Assembly (NCBI RefSeq): GCF_008086045.1
Contig: NZ_VSEY01000040.1
Location: 62,001 to 126,000, forward strand
Source: Nonomuraea sp. PA05
GTDB lineage: Bacteria; Actinomycetota; Actinomycetes; Streptosporangiales; Streptosporangiaceae
DNA length: 64,000 nt
Reading direction: 5' to 3'
How positions within the stretch are numbered: position 1 is the first letter of the stretch; each line of letters begins with the position of its first letter. This document shows, piece after piece, positions 48,730 to 57,319 of the stretch. The notes under the pieces are model-generated. The model worked only from the letters and a program-made list of their open reading frames with translations. It was not told the origin of the DNA and did not search any database. The translations under genes and the position numbers were made by a program.

Positions 48730-48779
48730 CGGAGGCTGCCTCCGCTTGTCTGCGGGATACGATACGGAGGCAGGCTCCG
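48730..48779. promoter_or_regulatory. Two TetR operators between LLM oxidoreductase and tetR
   Basis: CGGAGGCTGCCTCCG (48730-48744, perfect 7-bp arms) and CGGAGGCAGGCTCCG (48765-48779, nearly the same) are 35 bp apart centre to centre, one nearer each start codon. Confidence 0.8.
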
Positions 48780-48805
48780 GTTGGCAACGGTGAAGGAGAA
48801 ACACC

Positions 48806-49384
48806 ATGGACCGCGCGACGACCGCGCGCCCGCTGCGCGCCGACGCCCGGCGCAACCGCGACCGGCTCATCGCCGAGGCCCGCGCCGCGTTCGACCGGGC
48901 AGGCGTGGCCGCCTCGCTGGAGGACGTCGCCGCACGCGCCGGCGTCGGCATCGGCACGCTCTACCGGCACTTCCCCACCCGTGAGGCGCTGCTGGAGGCG
49001 GTGCTGAGGGAACGGTTCGACGCGCTCGCCGCCGGGGCCCGCGACCTGCTCGGCCACCCCTCGCCCCGCGGTGCCCTGCTAACCTGGGCGCGCGGGTTCG
49101 CCGAGGCGGGCACCACCTTCCGTGGCCTGACGACCGCCCTGTCGGCCACGCTCCAGGACGAGTCCTCGGCCCTGCACGCCTCGTGCGCGGCCATGCGGGA
49201 GGCGGGGGAGGCGCTGCTGGCCGAGGCCCAGCGTGGCGGCGAGATCCGCGCCGACGTGACCGTGGCGGAGCTGACCACGCTGGTGTTCGGGGTGGCGTGG
49301 GCGCATGAGCAGAACCAGGGACGGGGGACCACCGGCCTCGACCGGCTGCTCGGCCTGCTGTTCGACGGGCTGAGCGTGCGGTAG
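48806..49384 (+). CDS. TetR-family repressor
   Basis: 192 aa, ATG after GAAGGAGAAA. The HTH is RLIAEARAAFDRAGVAASLEDVAARAGVGIGTLYRHFPTREALLEAVL. The C-terminal domain (FRGLTTALSATLQDESSALHASC onward) is of the YjdC/SbtR-like group. It is divergent from the LLM oxidoreductase with paired palindromes between them. The 3' end abuts the remains of a secreted carbohydrate-binding protein. Confidence 0.92.
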   Translation: MDRATTARPLRADARRNRDRLIAEARAAFDRAGVAASLEDVAARAGVGIGTLYRHFPTREALLEAVLRERFDALAAGARDLLGHPSPRGALLTWARGFAEAGTTFRGLTTALSATLQDESSALHASCAAMREAGEALLAEAQRGGEIRADVTVAELTTLVFGVAWAHEQNQGRGTTGLDRLLGLLFDGLSVR

Positions 49385-49675
49385 GCCACCCGCCGTGCGG
49401 AGCGGGCGGCCCGCCCTCGGCCGTGTAGCCGCCGACGTAACCCGTACCGGTGTGGCCCTGATGTTCCGCGCCGGCCACCGCGCCGCCGCGCAGGGTGGCG
49501 CTTTCCGCCTCCAGCACCGGGCGCGCCGCCACCGTGATGGCGTCCACGTTGACGTTGCCCGCGTCGCCGCTGTCGAAGGTGTAGGCGATGGCGCGGGACG
49601 TCCGCGCGCGCCTGGGGCCGGTGCTGACAGGCAGGTGAGGGCCAGTAAGAGGGGTAACAGGGCTGATTTGCGCAT
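49385..49675 (-). pseudogene. Remnant of a secreted protein with CBM35/CBM6-type modules
   Basis: Starting at ATG 49675, MRKSALLPLLLALTCLSAPA is a signal peptide. After ~25 codons the coding sense moves to another frame, where IAYTFDSGDAGNVNVDAITV (end of a CBM35/6 domain) is followed by LEAESATLRGGAVAGAEHQG and GTGYVGGYTAEG (start of another). Sequence similarity stops at the TetR gene end. Most of a multi-CBM glycosidase has thus been deleted and the reading frame broken. A short Gly-rich RBS-like region and the 49676-49761 spacer hold nothing else that I can support. Confidence 0.7.
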
Positions 49676-49761
49676 GATCTATCCCATCTCGGGAGGGGGT
49701 TACGGCGATCCTGTGGCGGATGCCGGGACTCATACGCGGGGATGGGGAGCAGCGCGGGCGG

Positions 49762-50685
49762 CTACAAGGTCAGCGGCCCGCCGAGGTCGCCGGACGACGG
49801 CGGGAGGGCGCCGCCGGTCCAGTCCCAGCCGGTGATCGTGCCGCGCATCAGCCGGGCCGCCGGCGACAGGTGGCTGTCGGCGCCCCAGTACAGGGTGACC
49901 GTGCGACGGCAGCCGGGGTCGTCGACCGGGATCCAGGCGCCCGGCACGCGCGTTGGGCTGCGGCGGGCGAAGGCGGGGACGAGCCCGATCCCGAGCCCCG
50001 CGCTGATCAGCGCCGCGATGGCGGTGGGCTCGTCGCTCTCACAGATGATCCTCGGGGTGTGGCCGCGGGCGGCGAAGAGGCGGTCGAGCAGCCGGCGGAT
50101 CCAGTGCCCGGGCCGGGCGGTGATGATCGGCTGACCGGCGAGCTCGTCGATGCTGACAGCGGCCCGCTCCGCCAGCGGATGGCCGGGCGGCGTGCCCACC
50201 CCGACAGCCTCGTCGAACAGTCGCGCCGAGGCCAGCCCTTCGGCGTGGATCGGCTGCGAGGCGACGCACAGGTCGACGTCCTGCGCCCGCAGGCGGCGGG
50301 CCATCTCCTCGGCGGGCGTCCAGTGCAGCCCGACCTCGACGGCGGGATGGGCCTGCTTGAACGCCGCCAGCGGCCCCGTCAGGGTGAGGAACGTCTCCGA
50401 CGCCAGCCGCACGCCGCCCACGCCCTGGCTGACGGCCTCGGCGACCGCCCGCCGCCCCGCGTCCAGCTCGCCGAGTGCGCGTTCGGCGTACTCGCGGAAC
50501 AGCCTGCCCGTGTCGTTGAGCCGCAGCCGGTCGGCGCGGTCGAACAGCGGGGCGCCCAGCTCGCTCTCCAGCCGGTTGATGGTGCGGCTCAGCGACGGCT
50601 GGGCGACGCGGAGCTCGTCGGCCGCCCGGCTGAGGTGCTCCAGGCGGGCCACCACCACGAACTGCCTGAGCGTGTTCAGGTCCAT
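49762..50685 (-). CDS. LysR-family transcriptional regulator
   Basis: 307 aa from the second of two adjacent ATGs (50685), which has GGGGAG five bases upstream; the first is at 50688. The winged HTH is MDLNTLRQFVVVARLEHLSRAADELRVAQPSLSRTINRLESELG. The periplasmic-binding-like effector domain (90-300) has LASETFLTLTGPLAAF and ISAGLGIGLVPAFA. LysR proteins activate divergent genes with a small co-inducer; the divergent membrane protein/multicopper oxidase pair is the obvious target. The 97-bp gap contains ATAgcgaTAT and other AT-rich elements consistent with a LysR site. Confidence 0.9.
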   Translation of the reverse strand: MDLNTLRQFVVVARLEHLSRAADELRVAQPSLSRTINRLESELGAPLFDRADRLRLNDTGRLFREYAERALGELDAGRRAVAEAVSQGVGGVRLASETFLTLTGPLAAFKQAHPAVEVGLHWTPAEEMARRLRAQDVDLCVASQPIHAEGLASARLFDEAVGVGTPPGHPLAERAAVSIDELAGQPIITARPGHWIRRLLDRLFAARGHTPRIICESDEPTAIAALISAGLGIGLVPAFARRSPTRVPGAWIPVDDPGCRRTVTLYWGADSHLSPAARLMRGTITGWDWTGGALPPSSGDLGGPLTL

Positions 50686-50782
50686 CATGACTCCCCGGAC
50701 ATAACGGCATAGCGATATTGATCTTAGACAGGATAACTCCCCAGACATATCGTCGGTGCTGCTCGTGAATGAGGAGGTCGGC

Positions 50783-51160
50783 ATGGGACTGGGGTGGGCG
50801 TTGCGCGCTGTTGTCAGCGCGCACGTCGTGGCGATGGCGGGGCAGCCGGTGTTCGCCGGGGTGTATCTGACGGGCGACTACGACAGCCTGCGGTGGCACG
50901 CGCTCGGCGCCGACGTGGTCACCTCGATCGGCTACCTGCAACTCGTGGTGGCGATCGTGGTGTGGGCGCGGCTGCGTCAGGCGTGGCCGTTCGTGGCCAC
51001 GCTGGCGGTGGTGGGGGCTGAGACCGTGCAGTACTTCGCCGGGCTGGACGGGGCGTTGTGGCTGCACCTGCCGCTGGGCGTGATGACCGTGGTGGCGCTG
51101 GCCGTGCTGTTCATCGCCGTCTGGCAGCGGCCGTTCCGCACGGAGACGCCCGATGTCTGA
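50783..51160 (+). CDS. Small four-TM membrane protein upstream of the multicopper oxidase
   Basis: 125 aa from the ATG at 50783 (GAGGAGG five bases upstream; the frame opens to 50756). Four hydrophobic segments: GLGWALRAVVSAHVVAMAGQ, GADVVTSIGYLQLVVAIVVWA, WPFVATLAVVGAETVQYFAG and LPLGVMTVVALAVLFIAV. His residues occur at helix ends (SAHVV, RWHALG, WLHLPLG), so heme or copper binding is conceivable. Its end overlaps the oxidase start by eight bases, so the two are coupled. It may assist the oxidase or link it to the membrane electron pool. Confidence 0.75.
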   Translation: MGLGWALRAVVSAHVVAMAGQPVFAGVYLTGDYDSLRWHALGADVVTSIGYLQLVVAIVVWARLRQAWPFVATLAVVGAETVQYFAGLDGALWLHLPLGVMTVVALAVLFIAVWQRPFRTETPDV

Positions 51161-52706
51161 AGTGAGCAGGCGGCGGGCGCTGGGCATCGGCGGGGCGCTC
51201 GGGCTGGTGGCGGCCACCGGCTTGTCGGCCGCGGCCGCGATGGCCCGCCGCCCGGCCGTCACCGGCGCCGAGTTGCGCAGCGCCGTCCCGCTGCCGCCGC
51301 CGTACCAGGTGCCGCTGCCGATCCCCGCCACGCTGGAGCCGGTCGGCGAGGGCCGGTACGAGATCGTCCAGCGCGAGACGACCGCGGAGATCCTGCCCGG
51401 GATCAGGACCAGGCTGTGGACGTACGCAGGCACGTTCCCCGGCCCGACGATCGAGTCGCGTCGCGGCCGGCCGATCACCGTGACGCATCGCAACGAGCTG
51501 CCCGTCCCGACGGTCGTGCACCTGCACGGCGGACGGACCCCGGCGGCCTCCGACGGCTACCCCACCGACCTCGTCCTGCCCAAGGGCTGGACGGGGCACG
51601 GGGGGCACGGCATGCACGATCACCGGGCGGTGGTGACGGAGCTGACGCGCGACTACACGTTCCCGCTGGACCAGCGGCCGACACTGCTGTGGTACCACGA
51701 CCACCGGATGGACTTCACCGCCCCCGCCATCTGGCGCGGCCTGGCCGGGCTGCACCTCGTCCGCGACGACGCCGAGGAGGCGCTGGGCCTGCCCGCGGGC
51801 CGCCGCGAGCTGCCCCTGATGATCGCCGACCGGGCCTTCGCCGCCGACGGCGGCCTGCTGTATCCCTCGCTCGACCCCGCCCTGCGCGAGCGGCCGGGCG
51901 TGACGGAGCCGTACCTGGCGGGCGTGCTCGGGGACGTGATCCTGGTCAACGGCGCGCCGTGGCCGGTGCAAGAGGTGGACGCGGCCCGCTACCGGCTGCG
52001 CGTGCTGAACGCCTCGAACGCCCGCCACTACGAGCTGGAGGCCGTCACCGACGACGGCCGCCGCCTCGACCTCGTCCAGGTCGGCGCCGACCAGGGACTG
52101 CTGGCGGCGCCGGTCGTTCACCGGCTGCTGCCGATCGCGCCTGCCGAGCGTTACGACCTGGTCGTCGACTTCAGGGGCGTCCCTGTGGGCGGCCGTGTCC
52201 GGTTGCTGAACCGGCTCGGCTCCGGCCGTACCAAGGACGTCATGGCGTTCCGCGTGGCGCGCAGGGCCGCCGACGACAGCCGTGTGCCCGCCGTCCTGTC
52301 CACCGACCTGCCGGCCTGGCGCCGCTCGGACGCCGTCCGGGTGCGCGACCTCGCCTTCCGCACCGGGCGGGTGCACGGCGGCCACGGCTGGCTGATCGGC
52401 GGGCTGCCGTTCGACCCGGCCCGCGCCGACGTCACCACGGGTCTCGGCGACGTCGAGGTGTGGCGGCTGGTCGCCGACGTGCACCACCCCGTCCACCTGC
52501 ACCTCGTCGGCTTCCGCGTGCTGTCGCGCAGCGGCGGGCCGCCCCTGCCGCACGACGCGAGACTGAAGGACACCGTCTCGCTGCGTCCCGGCGAGTCGGT
52601 GGAGATCATCACCCGCTTCGACGGCTACCGCGGCCGCTACCTGTTCCACTGCCACAACGCCGAGCACGAGGACATGGCGATGATGGCCAACCTGGAGATC
52701 ACCTGA
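51153..52706 (+). CDS. Tat-exported multicopper oxidase
   Basis: 517 aa. The Tat signal is SRRRALGIGGALGLVAATGL. All copper-binding blocks are present: HLHGG (T2/T3), WYHDHRM, HPVHLHLVGF and HCHNAEHEDMAMM (T1/T2/T3), so the enzyme should be active. It belongs to the three-domain CueO/bilirubin-oxidase/SufI-like group. It oxidises phenols, pigments or Cu(I) outside the membrane with four-electron reduction of O2. It is the second gene of a LysR-divergent pair. The stop overlaps the convergent adenylation gene's stop by eight bases, so the two transcripts overlap tail to tail. Confidence 0.93.
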   Translation: MSEVSRRRALGIGGALGLVAATGLSAAAAMARRPAVTGAELRSAVPLPPPYQVPLPIPATLEPVGEGRYEIVQRETTAEILPGIRTRLWTYAGTFPGPTIESRRGRPITVTHRNELPVPTVVHLHGGRTPAASDGYPTDLVLPKGWTGHGGHGMHDHRAVVTELTRDYTFPLDQRPTLLWYHDHRMDFTAPAIWRGLAGLHLVRDDAEEALGLPAGRRELPLMIADRAFAADGGLLYPSLDPALRERPGVTEPYLAGVLGDVILVNGAPWPVQEVDAARYRLRVLNASNARHYELEAVTDDGRRLDLVQVGADQGLLAAPVVHRLLPIAPAERYDLVVDFRGVPVGGRVRLLNRLGSGRTKDVMAFRVARRAADDSRVPAVLSTDLPAWRRSDAVRVRDLAFRTGRVHGGHGWLIGGLPFDPARADVTTGLGDVEVWRLVADVHHPVHLHLVGFRVLSRSGGPPLPHDARLKDTVSLRPGESVEIITRFDGYRGRYLFHCHNAEHEDMAMMANLEIT

Positions 52707-54234
52707 CGAGCCGCTCCGACAGGGCCCGCCGATCGACCTTGCCGTTGTGGTTCAGCGGCAGCCGCGCCAGGTGCACCAGCCGCCTGGGCACCATGTGGCC
52801 GGGCAGCCAGGCCCGCACGTGCGCGGCCAGCTCCCGGTAGGGCAGCTCCTGCCCGGTGTAGGCGGCGACCAGCTCGGCGTCGCCGCGCGCGCCCTCGACG
52901 GCCAGCACGACGGCGTCGCGCACCCGCGCGTGGCGCCGCAGGACCGCCTCGACCTCTCCCGGCTCGACGCGGTGGCCGTACACCTTGACCTGGCTGTCCA
53001 GCCTGCTGAGGTGGGTGAGCCTGCCGCCGTCGTCGCGGACGCGGTCCCCCGTCCTGTACCAGTGCCGCGCGGTCAGCGGCGCGGAGCCGTCGTAGCTCTC
53101 GGACACGCCGCCCTCGAACGTGACGAACCGCCCGAGGTCGTCGGCCGGATCCAGGTAGCCAGAGAACCGCTGGCCGCCGCGCACGCACAGCTCCCCTTCG
53201 GGGGCGGCGCGGCCGTCCTCGTCCAGCACGACGTACTCCAGGTGCGGGTGGATCGCGCCGATCGGCACCGTCCCGTTGGCGGTGCGCGGCCAGGCGTACC
53301 GGCTGGCGGGCAGCCGGTACGCGGCGCAGGTGATGGTCAGCTCCGTCGGCCCGTAGACGTTCTCCACGACGCTGCCCGGCGCGGCCTCCGCCCACCTGGC
53401 CGCCAGCGCGCCGGTGAGCTGCTCGCCGCCGAGCATCGTCCACCGCAGGTGCGGCATGCTGCCGGGGGACAGGTCGCCCGCGTCGTCGGCCAGCGACAGG
53501 TGCGAGGGGCCCGAGTACCAGTGGGTCAGGCGCCGCCGGTTGATGAACTCGACCGGCGCGAGCCGCTCGTCCCCGCTGGGCACGACGAGCGTGGCGCCGG
53601 CGCTCCAGGTGACGAACAGGTCGAAGACCGACGGGTCGAAGGTCAGGTCGAACTCCTGCGACAGGCGCGCGCCCGGGCCCACGGCGTACCGGGAGACGCA
53701 GTGGTCGAGGTAGGCGGTGAGATTGGCGTGGCGGATCGGCACCCCCTTGGGCACGCCGGTCGAGCCGGAGGTGAACAGCACGTAGGCCACCTCGCGGGCC
53801 GCGGCGGGCCGGGGTTCGGCCGGGGCCGCGGGCGGCTCGTGGGTGATGGGCAGCACCGTGCGCACGTGCGGGAACGCGCCCGCCTGGCCCGCGCCCGCCG
53901 AGTCGATCAGGACGGCGTCCGCCCCGACGAGGCGGCACAGGGCCGCGTTGCGGGCGGCGGGGAAGGCCGGGTTCAGCGGCACGACCGTGGCGCCCAGCGA
54001 GAGCACGGCGAGGTACCCCGCGTAGGCGGCGACGGTGCGCGAGGCCAGCAGCGCCACCCGGCCGGGGACGCCGCCGTGCTCCGCCACCAGCCAGGCGGCC
54101 AGCCGCCGGGCCGTCCCCTCCAGTTGCCGGTAGGTCAGCGTGGCGTCGCCCACCTCCAGGGCGGGGGCGTCCGCGAGGGCCGCGGCGGTGGCGGCGAAGC
54201 GCGCGTACAGGGTGTCGCGGGTCGCGGTCCTCAT
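52699..54234 (-). CDS. Stand-alone amino-acid adenylation enzyme
   Basis: 511 aa, ATG overlapping the FkbH-like stop (ATGA). A3 is YVLFTSGSTGVPKGVPI, A5 NVYGPTELTIT, A7 YRTGDRV, A8 RLDSQVKVYGHRVEPGEVE and A10 NHNGKVDRR with catalytic Lys. There is no condensation or carrier domain. My reading of the pocket residues is D-P-F-Y-M-G-V-I-T-K, which matches no code I know; D235 at the start implies an alpha-amino acid. Such free enzymes load a carrier protein in trans; the ACP at 57316-57582 or the NRPS carrier are candidates. In zwittermicin-type pathways a free A enzyme loads Ser to make aminomalonyl-ACP. Confidence 0.88.
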   Translation of the reverse strand: MRTATRDTLYARFAATAAALADAPALEVGDATLTYRQLEGTARRLAAWLVAEHGGVPGRVALLASRTVAAYAGYLAVLSLGATVVPLNPAFPAARNAALCRLVGADAVLIDSAGAGQAGAFPHVRTVLPITHEPPAAPAEPRPAAAREVAYVLFTSGSTGVPKGVPIRHANLTAYLDHCVSRYAVGPGARLSQEFDLTFDPSVFDLFVTWSAGATLVVPSGDERLAPVEFINRRRLTHWYSGPSHLSLADDAGDLSPGSMPHLRWTMLGGEQLTGALAARWAEAAPGSVVENVYGPTELTITCAAYRLPASRYAWPRTANGTVPIGAIHPHLEYVVLDEDGRAAPEGELCVRGGQRFSGYLDPADDLGRFVTFEGGVSESYDGSAPLTARHWYRTGDRVRDDGGRLTHLSRLDSQVKVYGHRVEPGEVEAVLRRHARVRDAVVLAVEGARGDAELVAAYTGQELPYRELAAHVRAWLPGHMVPRRLVHLARLPLNHNGKVDRRALSERLVR

Positions 54235-55256
54235 CCGTCGCTCCTGACCACGACGTGCGGCGGCGGGGCCGGCGCGCTCGACGGCGTCAGTTCGAGCAGC
54301 ATCCGGCCGCCCTCCTCCCCGGTGACGGCGAACCCGGCCAGCCGCAGCGCGACCAGCATCGCCCGGTTCGCGCCCGTCGGGATCATCTCCGCCCGCAGCC
54401 GCACGCCCGCCGCGTACGCCCGCCTGATGACGTCCTGGAGCAGCAGCGAGCCCGCGCCCCTGGAGATCACCCGGCAGGAGGTGAGCAGCAGCGGCAGCCG
54501 CCACGAGCCGGGGGCCAGCTCCAGCACGGCCAGCCCGATCGTGCCGTAACCGCCGAACGTGTCGCTCAACGACGCGACCAGCACCTGATGGGCGGGCGAG
54601 TGGATCAGCTCGCGCAGCTCCTCCTCGCCGAAGGTGATGCCCGTGGTGTTGAGCTGGTGGGTCCTGATCGTGAGCTCGTGCGCCCGGCCGAGGTCGGCCT
54701 CGCTCGCGCGGCGCACCTCGAACCGCAGCCCCAGCGTGGCCAGGAAGTCCTGACGGCTCAGCCCCGAGCGGGTCTCGGCGGTGCGGCGCAGGTGGTCGGC
54801 CCGGTAGAGCTGCCGCCGCTGCCCGCTCTCGTCGCTCACCACGGCGGGCCGGAAGTCGGGCAGGCCGGGCAGCGACGCGACGGCGGCGCTGTCGTAGCAG
54901 CGCACGCCGGGCAGGCCGTGGGCGACCTCCGCCCGCTCGAACGGGTCGTCGTCGACGAAGGCGAAGGTGTCCAGCCCGAGGCCCAGCTCACCGGCGATCC
55001 GCGCGACGTGGCCGCTCTTGGCGTCCCAGCCGATCTGCGGGACGAGGAAGTAGTCGAGCACGCCCAGCGTGGCGAGCCGGTCCAGGGCGGCCGGGCCGTC
55101 GTTGCGGCTGGAGACGGAGTGCAGGATGCCGCGGCCGTCCAGCTCCTTCAGCGTGTCCAGGACGTGCGGGCGCAGCCGTACGCCGTCGCCTTCGAGCAGC
55201 ACGCCCTCCCACAGCGTGTCGTCGAGATCCCAGACCAGGCATTTGATCGTCTTCAT
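54231..55256 (-). CDS. FkbH-like HAD-type glyceryl-ACP synthase
   Basis: 341 aa. The HAD phosphatase domain begins CLVWDLDDTLWEGVLLEGDGV, with DxD nucleophile pair, SSRNDGPAALDRL and FVDDDPFERAEV. A GNAT-like C-terminal domain follows (RAHELTIRTHQLNTTGITFGEEEL, VLELAPGSWRLPLLLTSCRV). FkbH proteins dephosphorylate 1,3-bisphosphoglycerate and move the glyceryl group to an ACP, the first step toward hydroxy/methoxymalonyl-ACP or tetronates. At ~340 aa it is the short form. It is nine bp downstream of the KAS III-like gene and overlaps the adenylation gene by four bases. Confidence 0.9.
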   Translation of the reverse strand: MKTIKCLVWDLDDTLWEGVLLEGDGVRLRPHVLDTLKELDGRGILHSVSSRNDGPAALDRLATLGVLDYFLVPQIGWDAKSGHVARIAGELGLGLDTFAFVDDDPFERAEVAHGLPGVRCYDSAAVASLPGLPDFRPAVVSDESGQRRQLYRADHLRRTAETRSGLSRQDFLATLGLRFEVRRASEADLGRAHELTIRTHQLNTTGITFGEEELRELIHSPAHQVLVASLSDTFGGYGTIGLAVLELAPGSWRLPLLLTSCRVISRGAGSLLLQDVIRRAYAAGVRLRAEMIPTGANRAMLVALRLAGFAVTGEEGGRMLLELTPSSAPAPPPHVVVRSDG

Positions 55257-55265
55257 CGGCCGTCC

Positions 55266-56216
55266 TCACCCCGCCCGCAGCAGGGCCGCGCTCCACGCCG
55301 CCGACGGGCTGTTGTTGAGCACCAGGACGCGCTCGCCCGGCAGCGCGTCGAGCGAGCCCAGGTTGACCAGGACGTCGGCGGGCCCCAGATGCCCGTAGCG
55401 GGCCAGGTTGTCGCGGCACACCGGGGAGATCTTCAGCCCGAGCGCCTGCTCGTAGAAGCCGAACGCGCCGCTGGACAGGTTCTGCATGACGACGTGGTCC
55501 GTCCCGGCCGCGTCGCCGAGCACCTCGCGCGTCAGGTCCCTGAGCACGTTCCTGCTCTGCACGGCGAGGGTGAAGGAGTAGTCGCGCACCGAGGAGCATG
55601 ACTCGGTCCAGGCGTCGCGCGGCCGGTCGAGGTAGTCGATCTCGAACAGGTCCCAGAACCTGCCGTCGGAGCGCAGCCGGATGTCCTCGATCGCGTAGCG
55701 GGGCTCGCGGGTCAGCAGGGCGGCCACGCCGGCGTCCCCGCTGAGCGTCACCGGGCGGCGGTAGCGGTCGCCGGTCGGGGCCACCGAGCCGTGCGTGATC
55801 AGCGCGGTGTGCCAGCCCGGATTCGCCGTCAGCAGCGAGCGGGCGATGAGCAGGGCGGCCGAGCTGGACGCGCAGCCGAGGTCGCCGGTGGACAGGCAGG
55901 TGGCGCCGGACGCGCCCAGGTCCGCCTGCACGCGGGTCACCTCCGACGCCATCAGCTTCTCCGGCACCCGCGCCGGGATGTGCACGAGCACGTCCAGCCG
56001 GTCGGCGGCCAGGCCCTGCCGGGCGAGCAGCCGCCGCGCGGCGGCCACCGCCAGCGCGTGCGCGCTGTCCTCACCGTCGTTCACCGGCAGTTCGCGGATG
56101 CCGAGCTCGCGGATCGTGGCCAGGTCCTGCTCGCTGCGCCCGGGAGCGGCGAGCACCTCCTCCAGCGTGAGCCGGCCCTCCGGCACGGCGATCTCCACCG
56201 CCGACAGGCCGATCAC
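55266..56216 (-). CDS. KAS III-like (FabH superfamily) acyltransferase with altered catalytic triad
   Basis: 316 aa from the GTG at 56216, overlapping the upstream stop (GTGA). The active Cys is in GDLGCASSSAALLIA. The place of the usual HQAN motif reads HVVMQNLSSGAFGF, so the catalytic His appears replaced, and the GNTS motif is LVNLGSLDAL. Loss of His normally abolishes decarboxylative condensation, so this enzyme may form an ester, thioester or C-C bond without decarboxylation, as proposed for KAS III proteins in tetronate and other glyceryl-ACP pathways. Its place between FkbI- and FkbH-like genes suggests it acts on the three-carbon acyl-ACP. Confidence 0.85.
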   Translation of the reverse strand: MIGLSAVEIAVPEGRLTLEEVLAAPGRSEQDLATIRELGIRELPVNDGEDSAHALAVAAARRLLARQGLAADRLDVLVHIPARVPEKLMASEVTRVQADLGASGATCLSTGDLGCASSSAALLIARSLLTANPGWHTALITHGSVAPTGDRYRRPVTLSGDAGVAALLTREPRYAIEDIRLRSDGRFWDLFEIDYLDRPRDAWTESCSSVRDYSFTLAVQSRNVLRDLTREVLGDAAGTDHVVMQNLSSGAFGFYEQALGLKISPVCRDNLARYGHLGPADVLVNLGSLDALPGERVLVLNNSPSAAWSAALLRAG

Positions 56217-57319
56217 GCGGGCCTCCGGTGTGCGGGCAGCCCGAGCACCCGGGCGCTGATGGCCAGTTCTCCCATTTGATCGCTTCCCTCGATGATCTGC
56301 ATGATCTTCCCGTCCCGGAACATGCGGGCCGCGTAGGCGCCCGCCGCCGTGCCGTCGGCCCCGTGCAACTGCACCGCGTCGGCGCCCGCCGCCGCGGCCG
56401 CCCCGGCCGCGAAGTACTTCGCCGCCAGCACCAGGCTCCCGGCGTCCGCCAGGCCCTGGTCCCGCGCGGCCGACGCCTCCCTGCACAGCGCCCGCGCGGC
56501 CTGCGCCGACACCGCCATGCGCGCGATCAGCCGCCTGACGAGCTGGTGCTCCGCCAGGGCCGCGCCGAACTGCCGCCTGTCCCGTACGTGCGCGGCGCAG
56601 GCCTCCAGGCAGCCGCGCACCATGCCCGCCGACCCCCAGGCCACGCTCAGCCGCCCCAGCGACAGCGCCGTCTCCGCCACCGTGGCCAGCCCGAACCCGG
56701 GCCGCCCGAGCACCGCCGAGTCCGGCAGCTCCACGTCGAACTCCAGGTCGGCCAGCATCGCGCCGCGCAGCCCGAGCGAGCCGGCCCGCGGCAGCCTGCG
56801 CACTCCCGGACCGGCCTCGCACAGGACGGCGGTGCCGCCCTCCCCGGCTCGCGCCAGCACCAGGAGCAGCCCGGCCGACTGGCCGAAGGTGACCCAGCGC
56901 TTGCGGCCGGTCAGCCGCCACCCGCCGCCGTCCCGCACGAGACTGCTGGTGATCGCCGCCGCGTCGCTGCCCGCCTCCGCCTCGGTGAGGCAGAAGCCCG
57001 CCAGCACGCCGCCACCGGCGAGGGCGGGCAGCCAGCGGGCGCGCTGCTCGGGCCGCCCCCATCGGGCGACGGCGGCGGCCACCATGCTCTGCACGGTGAT
57101 CAGGCTGCGCAGGGACGTGCACACCGCGCCGACCGCCTCGCACACCTCGCCGAAACCGGCATGGTCCAGCCCCGGCCCGCCGTGCTCCGCCGCGACCATC
57201 GGGGCCAGCAGCCGCGCCTCGCGCAGGACGGCGATCGCCTCCTCCGGCATCCGCCCGTCGAGGTCGGCGGCGGCGGCGTACGGGGGCAGCCGCGCGACCA
57301 CGTCGCCGAGGCCGGTCAT
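56213..57319 (-). CDS. FkbI-like acyl-CoA/ACP dehydrogenase
   Basis: 368 aa, ATG overlapping the ACP stop (ATGA). The flavin and substrate motifs of acyl-CoA dehydrogenases are present: AGFCLTEAEAGSDAAAITSS, WRLTGRKRWVTFG, and the C-terminal ADAVQLHGADGTAAGAY, MFRDGKIMQIIEGSDQMGE with the catalytic-Glu region (IEG). It is of FkbI type, which oxidises glyceryl-derived hydroxyacyl-ACP at C2-C3 in methoxymalonyl-ACP assembly together with the FkbK dehydrogenase. Confidence 0.88.
   Translation of the reverse strand: MTGLGDVVARLPPYAAAADLDGRMPEEAIAVLREARLLAPMVAAEHGGPGLDHAGFGEVCEAVGAVCTSLRSLITVQSMVAAAVARWGRPEQRARWLPALAGGGVLAGFCLTEAEAGSDAAAITSSLVRDGGGWRLTGRKRWVTFGQSAGLLLVLARAGEGGTAVLCEAGPGVRRLPRAGSLGLRGAMLADLEFDVELPDSAVLGRPGFGLATVAETALSLGRLSVAWGSAGMVRGCLEACAAHVRDRRQFGAALAEHQLVRRLIARMAVSAQAARALCREASAARDQGLADAGSLVLAAKYFAAGAAAAAGADAVQLHGADGTAAGAYAARMFRDGKIMQIIEGSDQMGELAISARVLGLPAHRRPA

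Noticed and set aside
49676-49761. Possible promoter or gene in the gap between CBM remnant and LysR
   Set aside because: Only an RBS-like GGGAG and mixed sequence are seen; no ORF or palindrome of note.
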